64,000 bases of DNA from Paenibacillus sp. FSL H3-0469. GTDB lineage: Bacteria; Bacillota; Bacilli; Paenibacillales; Paenibacillaceae. Position 1 is the first letter of the stretch. Every line of letters begins with the position of its first letter. Shown in pieces: positions 42,859-54,300 of this stretch. Location: the NCBI RefSeq assembly GCF_038051945.1, contig NZ_CP150302.1:5766001-5830000 (forward strand), in the 5' to 3' direction. The translations under genes were made by a program, and so were the position numbers. The notes below the pieces were generated by a model that had not been told where the DNA came from, searched no databases, and worked only from the letters and a program-made list of their open reading frames with translations.

Positions 42859-44502
42859 ATGATGACAAAAATCAGAGGTTTTATCATTTTTTTAGTCTTT
42901 CTTCTTGCAACAACTCCATCATCAGCAGCGGCACAAAGCTCCAGCTATGCAGAAGCGCTTAACCACTTGGGATTGTTCAGTGGAACGGAGAATGGATATG
43001 AGCTGTCGCGGGTGCCTACCAGGGCAGAAGCCCTTGTAATGATGCTGCGTCTGTGGGGCAAGGAGAAGGAGGTCCTGAAAAGCACCTACAACAGTCCATT
43101 TACTGATACAGGGTGGGAAAGCCGCTACGTGTCGTATGCCTATACCAAGGGTGTTGTTAATGGAATAGATGAGTTTCGTTTTGGCGGTAACCGGCCCATC
43201 TCGCTTAACCAGTATTGTTCAATGGTTTTAAGGGTGCTCAGATATTCAGAAACAAAGGGCGACTTCACTTATGGAACTGCGGTTTCTTTCGCCTCAATAG
43301 TTCTAGGAATAGACCTTACCCAAGAACGCGGATTCAACCGGGGAACGCTTGCAAAAATAAGCAGTTATGTTCTAAACACAAGACCCAAAGACCAGCTTGC
43401 AACGCTAGGTCAAACCCTTAGTACAGCAAATATTTTCACCACGCAAGCTTTAAACGAGGCGAGGTCACTTTGGGAGCAGGATAAAAAGTTGAATGGAACG
43501 ACGATTTTAATCTATGCAGTGGGTTCTGACCTTGAATCACAGCAAGGCCGGTTAACCGATGACCTGGAAGAAATTTTGCGGGGTCAGCCCAACCAAAATA
43601 CGAAAATCCTGCTGCAAACAGGCGGAACGCTCAACTATCACAACAAATATATGACCGATGGAGCAGCCGAACGCTTTGAAGTTAGTCTTGGACAACTGCA
43701 AAAGCACGAAAGCCACATCCAAACCGCCGCATCAGACCCTAAAACACTAAAGGATTTTCTTGTATGGGGCAAAACCGTTGCACCAAATGATCGTTACATT
43801 CTGATTCTATGGGACCATGGGTATGGAACAATGGGCGGATTTGGCGCAGACGAGCTAAATGAACGAAAAACGATGAAGGTCTCGGAGCTTTCCCAAGCAA
43901 TCGATTCATCAGATATGTATTTCGACTTAATCGTCTTTGATGCATGCCTTATGGGCACCGTTGAAACTGCCTATGCACTTAGAAATCAGGGCAAATATCT
44001 CATAGCTTCTGAAGATTCAACGCCCGCAGCAGGCTTGTACTATACCACATGGATAGGTGCGCTAGAGCGAAACCCGCAGATCAGCACTGAAAGGATAGGG
44101 CGCTTAATTTTAGATTCCTTTACCCTTCATTCGGGGATGGAAGCTAAGATGCAAACCACCCTATCAATGATGAAGCTGTCTCAGGCGGAATCCCTGGTTA
44201 AGGCCATAGAACATACAGAATTTGATCTCTCCCTAACAGACCTTGCCAACCGCTCAGAGCTATTAGGCAAGAACGACGGGATATTCGATCAATATGATCT
44301 TATAGAGATTATGGGCCAATCCTCAGAAGTCACTGCTGCCGCCCAAGCACTTGCCTTCGAAGTAAGAAATTCAGCAGGCTATAACCATCGGGGCGGCGTA
44401 GCGGTATATGTCCCTAACAAAAAAATGGAACTCACACATCAAATGAAACAAGAGCTACAAGCCATTGGTCTTAGCTCAAAATACATAGAAACTATTTTCT
44501 AA
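42859..44502 (+). CDS. SLH-bearing clostripain-like (C11) cysteine peptidase
   Basis: About 547 residues. A signal peptide spans residues 1-27 (FIIFLVFLLATTPSSAAA). Residues about 32-160 contain two SLH-like modules (LGLFSGTENGYELSRVPTRA; FTDTGWESRYVSYAYTKGVV), which usually bind pyruvylated cell-wall polymer. Residues about 205-545 are a C11 clostripain domain: the catalytic His in ILILWDHGYG and the Cys in FDACLMGTVETAYALR are intact. Clostripains cleave after basic residues and are calcium-dependent. No processing site can be assigned. The ribosome site is weak (GAAGGGCC); ATG 42859 or 42862 is the start. It is first in a tight operon with three giant surface genes. Confidence 0.85.
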   Translation: MMTKIRGFIIFLVFLLATTPSSAAAQSSSYAEALNHLGLFSGTENGYELSRVPTRAEALVMMLRLWGKEKEVLKSTYNSPFTDTGWESRYVSYAYTKGVVNGIDEFRFGGNRPISLNQYCSMVLRVLRYSETKGDFTYGTAVSFASIVLGIDLTQERGFNRGTLAKISSYVLNTRPKDQLATLGQTLSTANIFTTQALNEARSLWEQDKKLNGTTILIYAVGSDLESQQGRLTDDLEEILRGQPNQNTKILLQTGGTLNYHNKYMTDGAAERFEVSLGQLQKHESHIQTAASDPKTLKDFLVWGKTVAPNDRYILILWDHGYGTMGGFGADELNERKTMKVSELSQAIDSSDMYFDLIVFDACLMGTVETAYALRNQGKYLIASEDSTPAAGLYYTTWIGALERNPQISTERIGRLILDSFTLHSGMEAKMQTTLSMMKLSQAESLVKAIEHTEFDLSLTDLANRSELLGKNDGIFDQYDLIEIMGQSSEVTAAAQALAFEVRNSAGYNHRGGVAVYVPNKKMELTHQMKQELQAIGLSSKYIETIF

Positions 44503-44516
44503 CGAGGAGGTATTTT

Positions 44517-47500
44517 ATGAAGAAGATTATAAGTTTGATGCTGGTATTCTCGCTTTTACTATCAGTAGCACCTGTGTATGCGAATGTAGCAACAGAGTAC
44601 ACTTATGTGTTTGGTGTGAAAACAGGAGGCAACGAGGACGGCGGAACGGGTGATAATATTTATATGGGCGTAAGTACATATGAATCTGGAGCAAGCTCTG
44701 ATCAAGCAGCAAATTTTGGCGGCGCTGCCGCTTGGTCTGATACACAACATACATTTAAATTGCAAAATACTCCACCGTGGAGAATGAACGAGCTCGTTTT
44801 TTGGCTGGTGGGCAGTGATGACTGGTACGGTGAGTCGGTGGTTCTGTGGCTTCCTCAAATTGGCGGAAACATAAATCCAACACAGACGAAGACCATTCCA
44901 ATATACTCATGGACAAAAAATCAGGACAGACTGTATCGTGACATTTCGGATGTAACCAAAAGAAAATTCACAGATATGGGTGACGTTGATAAGCATGGAG
45001 GAGAGTTCTATCTGGATGCGAATTCGTCAGGCTCTGAACGTGCAGAGTGGGACAACTATGTCAGAGATCAATATGGCCACTATGACATTATGCAATATGA
45101 GGATGCTCCTGTTGTCAGCTATAGCGTTTCGGACGACGCTGTGGGCAGGGATTGGTTAACATTCCAGGAACCGACAAAAACAAAAACGTTTGAGCTCAAT
45201 ATTGACCGCAAGAAGCTTCACGATCAGATGGTTGCCAAGGACAAAGCAGAGATTTCGCTGACCTATAGAGTGGCGCTGCTTGCCCAGTCTACCAATGCTG
45301 AGAGCCTCGGGGGAACTTTTGCCCATACAAGTTCAGGAAATCCCGAGGTTAAAACCTATTTGACAACAAAGATAGGGCAAGCGGACTACTATTATAAAGA
45401 TGTAACGTATACGTTCTATCGTAGCATTTATAACCTCGGCAACCCCGATATCACTCAAACGGTTACCTATTCACCGAGCCAGGACAATCTGTATCTCAAC
45501 CGTAAATTCACAGATGTTAATATCACGGTTGAAGCGGTGTCCATTCATAAAAAAACTATGACGCAAGAAATTAAAACGGAGCTTATCACCAACCTCCAAG
45601 CCACGCCTGTGTTATATCTTGGAAACAGTACGGAAACACCGCTTACCAGCCTTACCATGACCAAACTGCAGGGCAATGACGGCAAACCAAACGGCAAGCT
45701 TCAGTTCACTGGACAAGTCCCGCTTGATGTTAGCGTAGTTGAAAGCGAGGGCGTAAGGCTTCAGCTTGACAACGTCTCTACCCATCTAACGAAAAAAGGT
45801 CAGGCGCAGGCCTATTATTTGGAGAATCCCACTCCAGAATCACCGTCATCACAAAGCTTTTATTTCTCAACTCACAAAGTGGACACCAAAACCCCAACGG
45901 TAAGAGTGACTGACCAAACTGGAAATGACCTGACGGGGGCAGATTCCATTCAAGGCAACATCAAAAAGCTGCATGAATTCTATATGGTGGCCAGCGAAAC
46001 CCTCTATCCAGAAGGAAATGTCGCCCACAGCGAGTCGAATCAAAACTATTTTAATTATGAGCTGTACAAGAAAACCGGTGATTCCTATGAACCGGCCATG
46101 ACCCGAATCACAAACTTTGACGGTACAGGAAACAGAGCAAGAGTTACCGCACCTATAAACACGCAGGTTATCAATGGCGTTAGCCTAAAGCTAAGTCCAA
46201 TCGATCGGGCGGAAGGCGAATTCAAGCTTCGGCTGTATGGATGGGATCAAGCCGACAATCCGCTTGGCGGAGAGGCCGGATATGCAGAAATTGAGAATAT
46301 CCTAATCGATAATCTGGCTCCGCGAGTGACCGTAACCGAGACGGTACATCCGCAAGATGCACAGCTCCGCAAAAGAAATGACTATAGCTTTGAAATGAAT
46401 GATCTTGAGCAAAGCAATAACGGCTGGTCAAGAACTTATTATACCTTTATGAACGGGATTGCGGCACCGCCTGACACGCCAATCCATCAGATTAAACCTG
46501 CCTCCGCAGAAATTGCTTCAACTCAAGGCGCATGGGCATTCGTAGACTCAGAAGGTGATAGCACAACTGCCATTCTATCCATTCCAAAAGGGGACAACTT
46601 TGAGGGAACGCTCTATTATTTCACCGTAGACTCACTTGGAAACGATTCTAGAAACGAGCAAGCCTCCAGATACTATAAAAAGCCTGTGAGTATGTTCAAT
46701 GGAAATGTTGCTGACACCCTCCATACGGAGGATTCCAGTCTGCCAAAGCCGTATTTTGACATTAGCTTTGACGTAAGCAATCCAAACCTTGAAACGAGTT
46801 ACCGGTGGATTTCTGATCCTGGCAATGACAACAGCTTTACACAAAAATTTAAAGTGTACGAATCAAGCGATGATGTTGGTGCAGCTGAAAAAACGAATCT
46901 TAGCGGAACCAAAGTGCTGATGGACGGGAAATATATCCTTGAATATCGTGTGAAAAATAAACAGTCTGGTAATACTGCTGAATTTTCACAAGAATACACG
47001 TATGACGCCTATCCCCCGGAGATTAAATTTACCGTAGGAAGTCAGCACGATCATTTCAAATCATCCCATCAAATTAACGTGAAAGTGGCAGACCGCAGTG
47101 GAATTGCCAGTGCATATTACTATGTATCCAAGCCGGATTCAGAGATGAGAATTGAAGATATGCCCAACTATCCGCTGACACTGACACTTGGCAGTGACAA
47201 CATAGCCCAGGTTAATCAAACCTTGACCCTGACAGGACTTCCATCAGGTGCGTACAGCATTGTGGTTGTGGCCAAAGACCCGCATGGCAGAGAAAGTAAA
47301 AAGGTGTCCCCCTACTTTGGGATGAGGTCAGAACCTGCGGTAATTGATACCTTAAACTTTGCGGGAGCAAAGATTGTAAACGGAATGGGTACAACCACGG
47401 ATGGAACCTATAGTATCAATGCTGTGTTGAATGAGCCCCATGCAACATGGACTTCTGACAGCGCAACGAAATATCAGAACCCGGTATATTATGCAGCAAC

Positions 47501-50500
47501 GGACGGCCTGCCAACAGATAACGGCGTTTTAGTTCCTGAGTTCACAGCGAGCAACAATTCCGGCGGTAATTATGCATTTACACTCGACACACCGGTTCCG
47601 CTTCAAGAAGGTGTCAACACTATCTATTTCCAGTTTGGACTTATCAATGCTCCTGCGGACGACAGACCGGAGTTTGTAACAGAAGCAAGACCGCTCACCA
47701 TTCTGTATGATAGCCAGGCACCAACCTTTGAATTGCCGGACTATAGCACCATACAGCCAACCAACGCATCAGTGACAGCAACAATAATCGCAAGTGATGC
47801 GGGTACAGGGATTAGCAAACTGACCGTTGCACCCGAGGATGCTGACAAAATCACGGTTTCTCCCTATACAGACGGTGCATTCACAGTAACGGTAAGCGAA
47901 AATATAACCACAAATCTGATCTTGTCTGACGAGCTTGGCAATCGTGTTCTAGTTCCTATTTCCGTATCTAACATTGACCGGGCAGCTCCATCTGCGCTTG
48001 CTTCAAGTGACACCGTGACCAAAGGAGCAAGACAGGATGGTGTGGTTACAGTTGATGTCTCAGACAAGCATGACACAACCGTCTCCTTCGCACTTATTCA
48101 AGATCCGGCAGCAAACCCTATTCTAACCGAAGCGGACTATGCGCTGTTTCAATCAAGCCCATCCGTGGAAATGCAGAGCAGTCCGGTCGTCATTAATGGC
48201 GAAGGCAACAAACAAAAAACCTACACCATTGACTTGAAGGGGCTTAGCGGAAGCTATGCCATTGGGATCAAAGCCGCCGACACCGCAGGAAATGTGACTG
48301 AAAAAGTGTTCTTTGACGCAAAACTGGACCTGGTTGACGCAGGGGCAGCCATTGTAAGTGTCAGCGCAAACCCTAGAACTACAAAAACCACCGCAACGGT
48401 CAGCGTTTATTTTAACGTTCCAGTAACCGTAATGCCAAACGCACCAGTAGAGGGCGATGTTGTGGGTGATATGGCCAGGTCGAACCTTCTGTATACAGGA
48501 CTTTTAACAACCTCCGCTAACTATGTAATGGACTATGAGGTTGTTATCCAAAACAATAATAAAATCAGCCTTTATATTCAGGACGAGGTTGGAAGAGACA
48601 GTGTTCTGGAATTCACACCTGAGGTTGAATTTGTTACAGGTTTTGATACTACAGGCTATGTAGAGAAAAATGGTCAAACGATTCAAAACGGCGGGTTCAT
48701 ATCCTTTAACCAGGGCGACAAGCTGTATTATATTGTAGTTCCGAATCCAAAGTATGCCGGACAATATTTCTTTGTTGAACATGCAGTGTTATCCGGGCTA
48801 GAACTAAATACCGAGCTAAGTGTTCTTGACCCTTCGTTTACAGAAGTTGAAGGAAGAACAGCTTATTCAAAGCTTGTGTTTGAAGTGCTAAGAGACGGTA
48901 AAACAACAAAATCAGCTTATTTCGAGGCCTATACGGCAGAAGGCATGGAAGCGGACCGGATGGAAGCGGAATATGTTGCCATTGCATCGGTTGACGAAAC
49001 GGCACCAGCTGCAAAGGTGAACTATTCGACCACGGAGCCAACCAACCAAAATGTTACCGCAACACTTTCTGTATATGACCCGGAAAGCGGGATTCTAAAA
49101 CTTGAACGTTCGTATGACGGCATAAGCTTTAGCCCCATTGACTCCGTTGTTTCGCATACCGAAACCTTTGAACAGAATGCGACGGTATATTTTAAAGTGA
49201 CAAACAAAGCCGGAACAGCAACGGTACTGCCGGTCACAGTTTTAAACATTGATAAAACGCCTATCACGCAAGACACACACTACACCGTTGAATACAGCTA
49301 TGAGAACTATCTTGGGAACTGGGTTCCAATCCAGGAAGGCAAAGCCTATAGAAGGGTTATGGCAACGCTCAAGTTTACCGGAGGCGGAAAAACGCTTTCG
49401 ATGACAAACAACAACGCAGCCTTCTCAAGGACGCTAACGGAGGATAATAACAAATTCACATTTGAATTTAAGGATCTTTCGGGCAACACAGGTTCTCATA
49501 CGGTTAGCTATAACCATTACGACAATACGATTGGCCAAACATCCTATGTGTTATCCAATACGGCCAAGACCAACAAAAATATTTTTGCAACGATCACTTT
49601 AACAGATGATTCAGGTGAAATAGCCTTTGCAGAGGTGAAGAAGGGTGATGTGGTCTATCCCTTCAAAGGGGAGCCGCTTGAGAATGAATATGTCGTTGAA
49701 CTGGACAGCTCAGGAATTTATAATGTGACCGCCTATGACTATGCCGGAAACCGTTGGACGACTCCGATTACTGTCTCGAACATTAACAAAGTAGTGCCAA
49801 CTGCAATTGCAAAAACGTACAGCACGCCTCCCACCACCATTACTGCACAAAGCGTGAATGTGGAGTTGACACAGTTCAGCAAGGAGTTCAAAACGATTAC
49901 TGTCACTGGTGTAGAACCTGCCGGAAGCCTAACTGCCAACGATATCGTGCATATCCCCGGCACTAAAGCTGTCCGCTTTAGAAAAAATGGTACAGTGTCC
50001 ATGTTCTTTGTTGACGACTATGGCAATGAAGGCCAGGAAGTGATTACCGTATCCAATATTGTGTCCACACCGCCGCAAATCAAAGCCACAGCCACATTAG
50101 CTGAAGATAAGCTGAGTGTGAATGTGACCTTTGACCAAATCCGTGACAGTGACGGCGTTCCACTGGACATTCTTAGAAAACTAACTGATCTTACCGTTTC
50201 TTATCGGGGATATGAACATGCACTTCTGACTGAAGTGAAGGATGAAGCCGGCGATGTTCTGTCCTATAAAGAGGCAATGATCAACGTTAAAACGAACGGG
50301 GAGCACGTCTTTCAAATTAGGGACCAAACAGGCATCACGCAAAAAATTCTGGTAACGGTTGAAGGAATTGAAGTGAGCGGCCCAAGGGTTAAAGAAGTCC
50401 GCTGGACATACAAATATCTCGAACAGAACCAAAGCGGCGAATGGGTGGAAAAGGATCATCAAAACAAGATTGTTGTTGGTGTGGACACCTCTGGAAAAGA

Positions 50501-51335
50501 AGAAGGATATGTGGTGGGCACCGACAAAAACCCGGCAACGAACCAGAATGTAAAGGTCACGGTAATTACGGATAAAGATGCTAAATTCGTGGGCGGAAAC
50601 GATCCTTGGGAACAAGAGAAGTCAATGAATTATAGAGACAATGGACTTTACAATTTTAACCTTGAAGGAAGAACAGGGACCTATACCTCGTATGGTGTTG
50701 ACATTGGTCTAATCGACAAAACACCCCCTGTGTTAAAACTTAAAAATGGGGAAGAGCTCATCTTCATCGAAGGCATGACGCCTAAAAAAGATGCCTCCAT
50801 TGCCTATGACAAGTCCAAGCTTCTAGACTTCGAGGCATGGGATATGGTTGCGGGTAAGAAGGTAGACCTGACGAAGCGGGTCACCATAAGCTATGGAGCC
50901 GGCGGGCGGGTGTTTAACCCTGACAACATCTCGGCAAATGAATTTGTCCGCTCGAACCCGTACTATATCGACTATACGGTAAGAGATGATGCCGGGAATC
51001 AAACCACCCTTCGCCGGACCGTTCGCCTTGTGGGTCTTTATGACACCATAGCTCTTGTGAACGGCGTGATGCCAGACAGCTCCAATGCTGCGTCCGTTCT
51101 TGGAAACAAGGTTGAAATTTCTTTGAAGAATTTCTCCGGGATCTCGTATGCACGTTATGAAAAAGGTGTCTTAACCCAAGGTCAGATGAAAACAAAAGGA
51201 ACGGTCCTGCGGGAGAAAAGCGGAGTGTATACCCTCGATAATGTTACAAGCGGTTGGTACACCGTATATATCCAAACGGATAAACGCGACTATTTCAACA
51301 TTCATGTATATGTCTCAAATCAAGGAGGGAAATAG
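44517..51335 (+). CDS. Giant secreted Ig-like repeat protein (2272 residues)
   Basis: A signal peptide (MKKIISLMLVFSLLLSVAPVYA) starts the protein. Residues about 25-230 are a distinct N-terminal region beginning YTYVFGVKTGGNEDGGTGDN, faintly like a PLAT domain. From about 430 onward the chain is built of beta-rich modules joined at recurring boundaries such as SNIDRAAPS, LNIDKTP, SNINKVVP and LIDKTPPV; two boundaries share the sequence YSTxxPTNxxVTAT. These resemble bacterial Ig-like or cadherin-like repeats. I see no SLH, dockerin, LPXTG or membrane segment at the C-terminus, so its attachment is unclear. It has an AGGAGG site, follows the protease by 14 bp and precedes the dockerin gene by 3 bp. 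Few Cys residues. Function unknown. Confidence 0.85.
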   Translation: MKKIISLMLVFSLLLSVAPVYANVATEYTYVFGVKTGGNEDGGTGDNIYMGVSTYESGASSDQAANFGGAAAWSDTQHTFKLQNTPPWRMNELVFWLVGSDDWYGESVVLWLPQIGGNINPTQTKTIPIYSWTKNQDRLYRDISDVTKRKFTDMGDVDKHGGEFYLDANSSGSERAEWDNYVRDQYGHYDIMQYEDAPVVSYSVSDDAVGRDWLTFQEPTKTKTFELNIDRKKLHDQMVAKDKAEISLTYRVALLAQSTNAESLGGTFAHTSSGNPEVKTYLTTKIGQADYYYKDVTYTFYRSIYNLGNPDITQTVTYSPSQDNLYLNRKFTDVNITVEAVSIHKKTMTQEIKTELITNLQATPVLYLGNSTETPLTSLTMTKLQGNDGKPNGKLQFTGQVPLDVSVVESEGVRLQLDNVSTHLTKKGQAQAYYLENPTPESPSSQSFYFSTHKVDTKTPTVRVTDQTGNDLTGADSIQGNIKKLHEFYMVASETLYPEGNVAHSESNQNYFNYELYKKTGDSYEPAMTRITNFDGTGNRARVTAPINTQVINGVSLKLSPIDRAEGEFKLRLYGWDQADNPLGGEAGYAEIENILIDNLAPRVTVTETVHPQDAQLRKRNDYSFEMNDLEQSNNGWSRTYYTFMNGIAAPPDTPIHQIKPASAEIASTQGAWAFVDSEGDSTTAILSIPKGDNFEGTLYYFTVDSLGNDSRNEQASRYYKKPVSMFNGNVADTLHTEDSSLPKPYFDISFDVSNPNLETSYRWISDPGNDNSFTQKFKVYESSDDVGAAEKTNLSGTKVLMDGKYILEYRVKNKQSGNTAEFSQEYTYDAYPPEIKFTVGSQHDHFKSSHQINVKVADRSGIASAYYYVSKPDSEMRIEDMPNYPLTLTLGSDNIAQVNQTLTLTGLPSGAYSIVVVAKDPHGRESKKVSPYFGMRSEPAVIDTLNFAGAKIVNGMGTTTDGTYSINAVLNEPHATWTSDSATKYQNPVYYAATDGLPTDNGVLVPEFTASNNSGGNYAFTLDTPVPLQEGVNTIYFQFGLINAPADDRPEFVTEARPLTILYDSQAPTFELPDYSTIQPTNASVTATIIASDAGTGISKLTVAPEDADKITVSPYTDGAFTVTVSENITTNLILSDELGNRVLVPISVSNIDRAAPSALASSDTVTKGARQDGVVTVDVSDKHDTTVSFALIQDPAANPILTEADYALFQSSPSVEMQSSPVVINGEGNKQKTYTIDLKGLSGSYAIGIKAADTAGNVTEKVFFDAKLDLVDAGAAIVSVSANPRTTKTTATVSVYFNVPVTVMPNAPVEGDVVGDMARSNLLYTGLLTTSANYVMDYEVVIQNNNKISLYIQDEVGRDSVLEFTPEVEFVTGFDTTGYVEKNGQTIQNGGFISFNQGDKLYYIVVPNPKYAGQYFFVEHAVLSGLELNTELSVLDPSFTEVEGRTAYSKLVFEVLRDGKTTKSAYFEAYTAEGMEADRMEAEYVAIASVDETAPAAKVNYSTTEPTNQNVTATLSVYDPESGILKLERSYDGISFSPIDSVVSHTETFEQNATVYFKVTNKAGTATVLPVTVLNIDKTPITQDTHYTVEYSYENYLGNWVPIQEGKAYRRVMATLKFTGGGKTLSMTNNNAAFSRTLTEDNNKFTFEFKDLSGNTGSHTVSYNHYDNTIGQTSYVLSNTAKTNKNIFATITLTDDSGEIAFAEVKKGDVVYPFKGEPLENEYVVELDSSGIYNVTAYDYAGNRWTTPITVSNINKVVPTAIAKTYSTPPTTITAQSVNVELTQFSKEFKTITVTGVEPAGSLTANDIVHIPGTKAVRFRKNGTVSMFFVDDYGNEGQEVITVSNIVSTPPQIKATATLAEDKLSVNVTFDQIRDSDGVPLDILRKLTDLTVSYRGYEHALLTEVKDEAGDVLSYKEAMINVKTNGEHVFQIRDQTGITQKILVTVEGIEVSGPRVKEVRWTYKYLEQNQSGEWVEKDHQNKIVVGVDTSGKEEGYVVGTDKNPATNQNVKVTVITDKDAKFVGGNDPWEQEKSMNYRDNGLYNFNLEGRTGTYTSYGVDIGLIDKTPPVLKLKNGEELIFIEGMTPKKDASIAYDKSKLLDFEAWDMVAGKKVDLTKRVTISYGAGGRVFNPDNISANEFVRSNPYYIDYTVRDDAGNQTTLRRTVRLVGLYDTIALVNGVMPDSSNAASVLGNKVEISLKNFSGISYARYEKGVLTQGQMKTKGTVLREKSGVYTLDNVTSGWYTVYIQTDKRDYFNIHVYVSNQGGK

Positions 51336-51338
51336 GCA

Positions 51339-54300
51339 ATGACGTTCTATAGAACAATGAAACGCAGCATGGCTGCAGCTATTATTCTATCCATGCTTTT
51401 CACCTTTGCAAGTTTCCCTGTTCATGCTGACAGTAGTAATGCGGATTATTCCATTGCGAACGAATTTATGAAATATTCAATCAATTCAAAAACGGGTGGC
51501 TTCTCCATCGAAACCATTGACGGTCATCCGCAAAAAGCGTTTGATAACAACCTTCCGCTTCTGTATAAGGAAGATGCGGCCAGGAGCAACGGAACATCCT
51601 TCACAACCGTCCGTATCGACGGAAAGGATTTTATTTTCGGTCAGGAATACGGCTGGTTTGGAATTGATACCAAGCTTCATGAACCTGTCGTTTCAGAGCA
51701 AAACAGGCTTTTAACCATTGCATGGGACATTAAGGGCTATACCATCACCCAAAAGGTGTCCATTTCAATCGACCCTAACAATTCAAGGACGGGTAACATT
51801 GGTATCTCATATGATGTGAAAAATAACAATGCCACAGCCGGAAAGGTGGGGATTCGGCTTCTTCTGGACAACGCGCTGGGTTCAGAGATTGACGCACCTT
51901 ATGTGCTGGTTGACCCGTCGCAACCGACAATCGTTGAAACCGAATATAGCGGTGACAACCTTCCGCAGCAAATCAGATATGTTGATTCTCTGTCGGCCTC
52001 GAACAAGACGGCTTATGCCCTCTTGTCCGGCTGGAGCGGCAACAAGGATGTCAACGTTGATAAGGTGATTGTAGGACACTGGATTAATCTTGCAAACACC
52101 AGATACGAGTATACCCCAAACCCTAGTGTAGACTTTACTAATTATTCTAACCAATACTTAGTTCCCGACACTGCAACGGCCTATTATTGGAATGAAAAAG
52201 CCATTGAGCCGGGTCAAGTCAGAATTTCTGAAATGCTCTATGGGATCGGCAGCTTTGCTGAACAAACCCAAAAGGAGCATGTATCCATAGGGATTCAAAC
52301 CGGAAATGTATACTTAGCTAACGACAAAAAAGGGTATGAAAACAATGGTGTTTTTAAAGCAAATGTAACCATCGACAATAGTGTCTCAGGAGCAAAGGAA
52401 CTTATAGAACCCATTGTGAAGCTTAGCCTCGAAGAGGGACTTGTGTTTGCAGCCACGAAGACACGGGAATACACGGTGAAGATTTCGGGCGGTCTTAACA
52501 TTGGAACGGTGTTTAATATTCCGGATGTTGACATTATTGCAGAGACTCAGTCTATGATTACGTCAAAACGGCTGGTCGTTTCGCTAAACGCCACAGAAAT
52601 TATTGATGCTAAGACCAATAAAGTGGTTGACTATAGTGCCAACACAAACATTTTGATTCCTGCAGTGGAAGGAAAGCTCCCGGAGGTTTCAATGAAGCAT
52701 GTTTTCCCGGCGGCCGTTTATTATGAAGGCGACAAAAACCTTACCGTTTCTGGCGATATGAAGGTTTTGATGGAGGCCCTTTCGGGAAGTGACGGATGGA
52801 GTCTGTACCTTGTTGCATCCTCAAGCGGTGAGGCTACTCTGATTGACAAAAGAAAAATAAGCTTTATTGATGAAGGCCAAACGCTTGCGTTCTCAACGAA
52901 TCAGACGTTGGCGGTTGGAAAGTATGACATTGAATTCAGATTTACAAATCAACAGCTGATCGACGCCTTCGGTACCAAAATTAAAGCAGCAGCTTCAGTG
53001 GACGTTACCGATAATTTAGCAGATAAAAGTGCAAGCTACGGCATTGTTTCGCTAGTCCGCTTCACAGACGCTGCGAACCACAGACAGTTATATGACTATA
53101 TCAGTTTTACAAACGAAGATGTCATGAAGAAATTCATAGCCGGCGGCGTGAGCAAAGACGGTATTCTTCACAAAGGAATTGCCTTTAAAGAAGACGAAAC
53201 AGAAATTCTGTTGACCCTTCGCGGAAAAATCAGACTTATGGATACGGGGACAGAAAAATATTACTCTGCCAGCCCGGCCGATGGCGACATTACCATCAAC
53301 AGCATCTTGACCTATGACAGCACCGAAGCCCTGAAGATGACCGTTGACAGCAAGGGGGCCAAGCTGGAAGGCGATGGTACCGTCAAAGTGATCAACTCGA
53401 TTAATATTTGGCATAATAAGTGGCATTTTGAAGCCAGCAATGGAACCAAATATACGCTGAACCGGGAGGCTGTTGCCGGGAAGAGGGCTCAAGCCTTTGA
53501 ACTACAGCTCGGTGATGCCGGTTATATGCTGCAAAATATTGCAGGTTTTTTGATCAATATTAAGTACGGTGTTATGACCCGGGAAGATGATGATTTCGGA
53601 ATTAGCTTTGGCGGAAGAATTTCAATGCCTTTAAAAGCTGCTGACTCATCCAAGGGTGAGGAGCATTATGATTATAAAGGCTCGCTCACAGCGGACGTTC
53701 AAGATGTTCTCTATGGAAGTAAAGACAGCGAGATTGGTTTTGTTGGCATTAACACAACACTCTCAGTAGCTCTGCCCAAAGATATATTAGGCCCGTTAGT
53801 AGGAAACGAAGCCGGTGTTAAAGCGGATATAACCATTAACACCATTGAAGATATTTATAGTATTGATGCCGGTGTATCTGTTACCATGCTCGAAGTAGAA
53901 GGGTCATTGGCCCTCAAAAAGGTTCCTATTAACTCCGTGCCCAAAATGATGCTGGATAAGCTCACCTTCTTTTTAGCGCCATCTACAATGAAGGTTCCTG
54001 TGGTTGCACCTTATGTATTTATCACAGGCCTTGGCGGAGGCATTTCGAACCTTGCAGATACCATTGCCGGAGAACCGGCAGGGGAGCTTCCGCCCCTTAC
54101 CATCCATCTTCAAACCAGGCTATTAATTAATGCCATTATTGTGGGTGACTTTAAGCTGGATGCGAAGCTATCCGGTCTTGCCATAGAAGGCAGCGGCCAC
54201 TTGGAGAAAGACGAAGAGGGAAGGCTGCTTAATATTGGGGCGGGAATGAATGTTCAATGGATCTCGCCGTTTCAGCTTAATGCCTTCGGCAGCATCAGTA

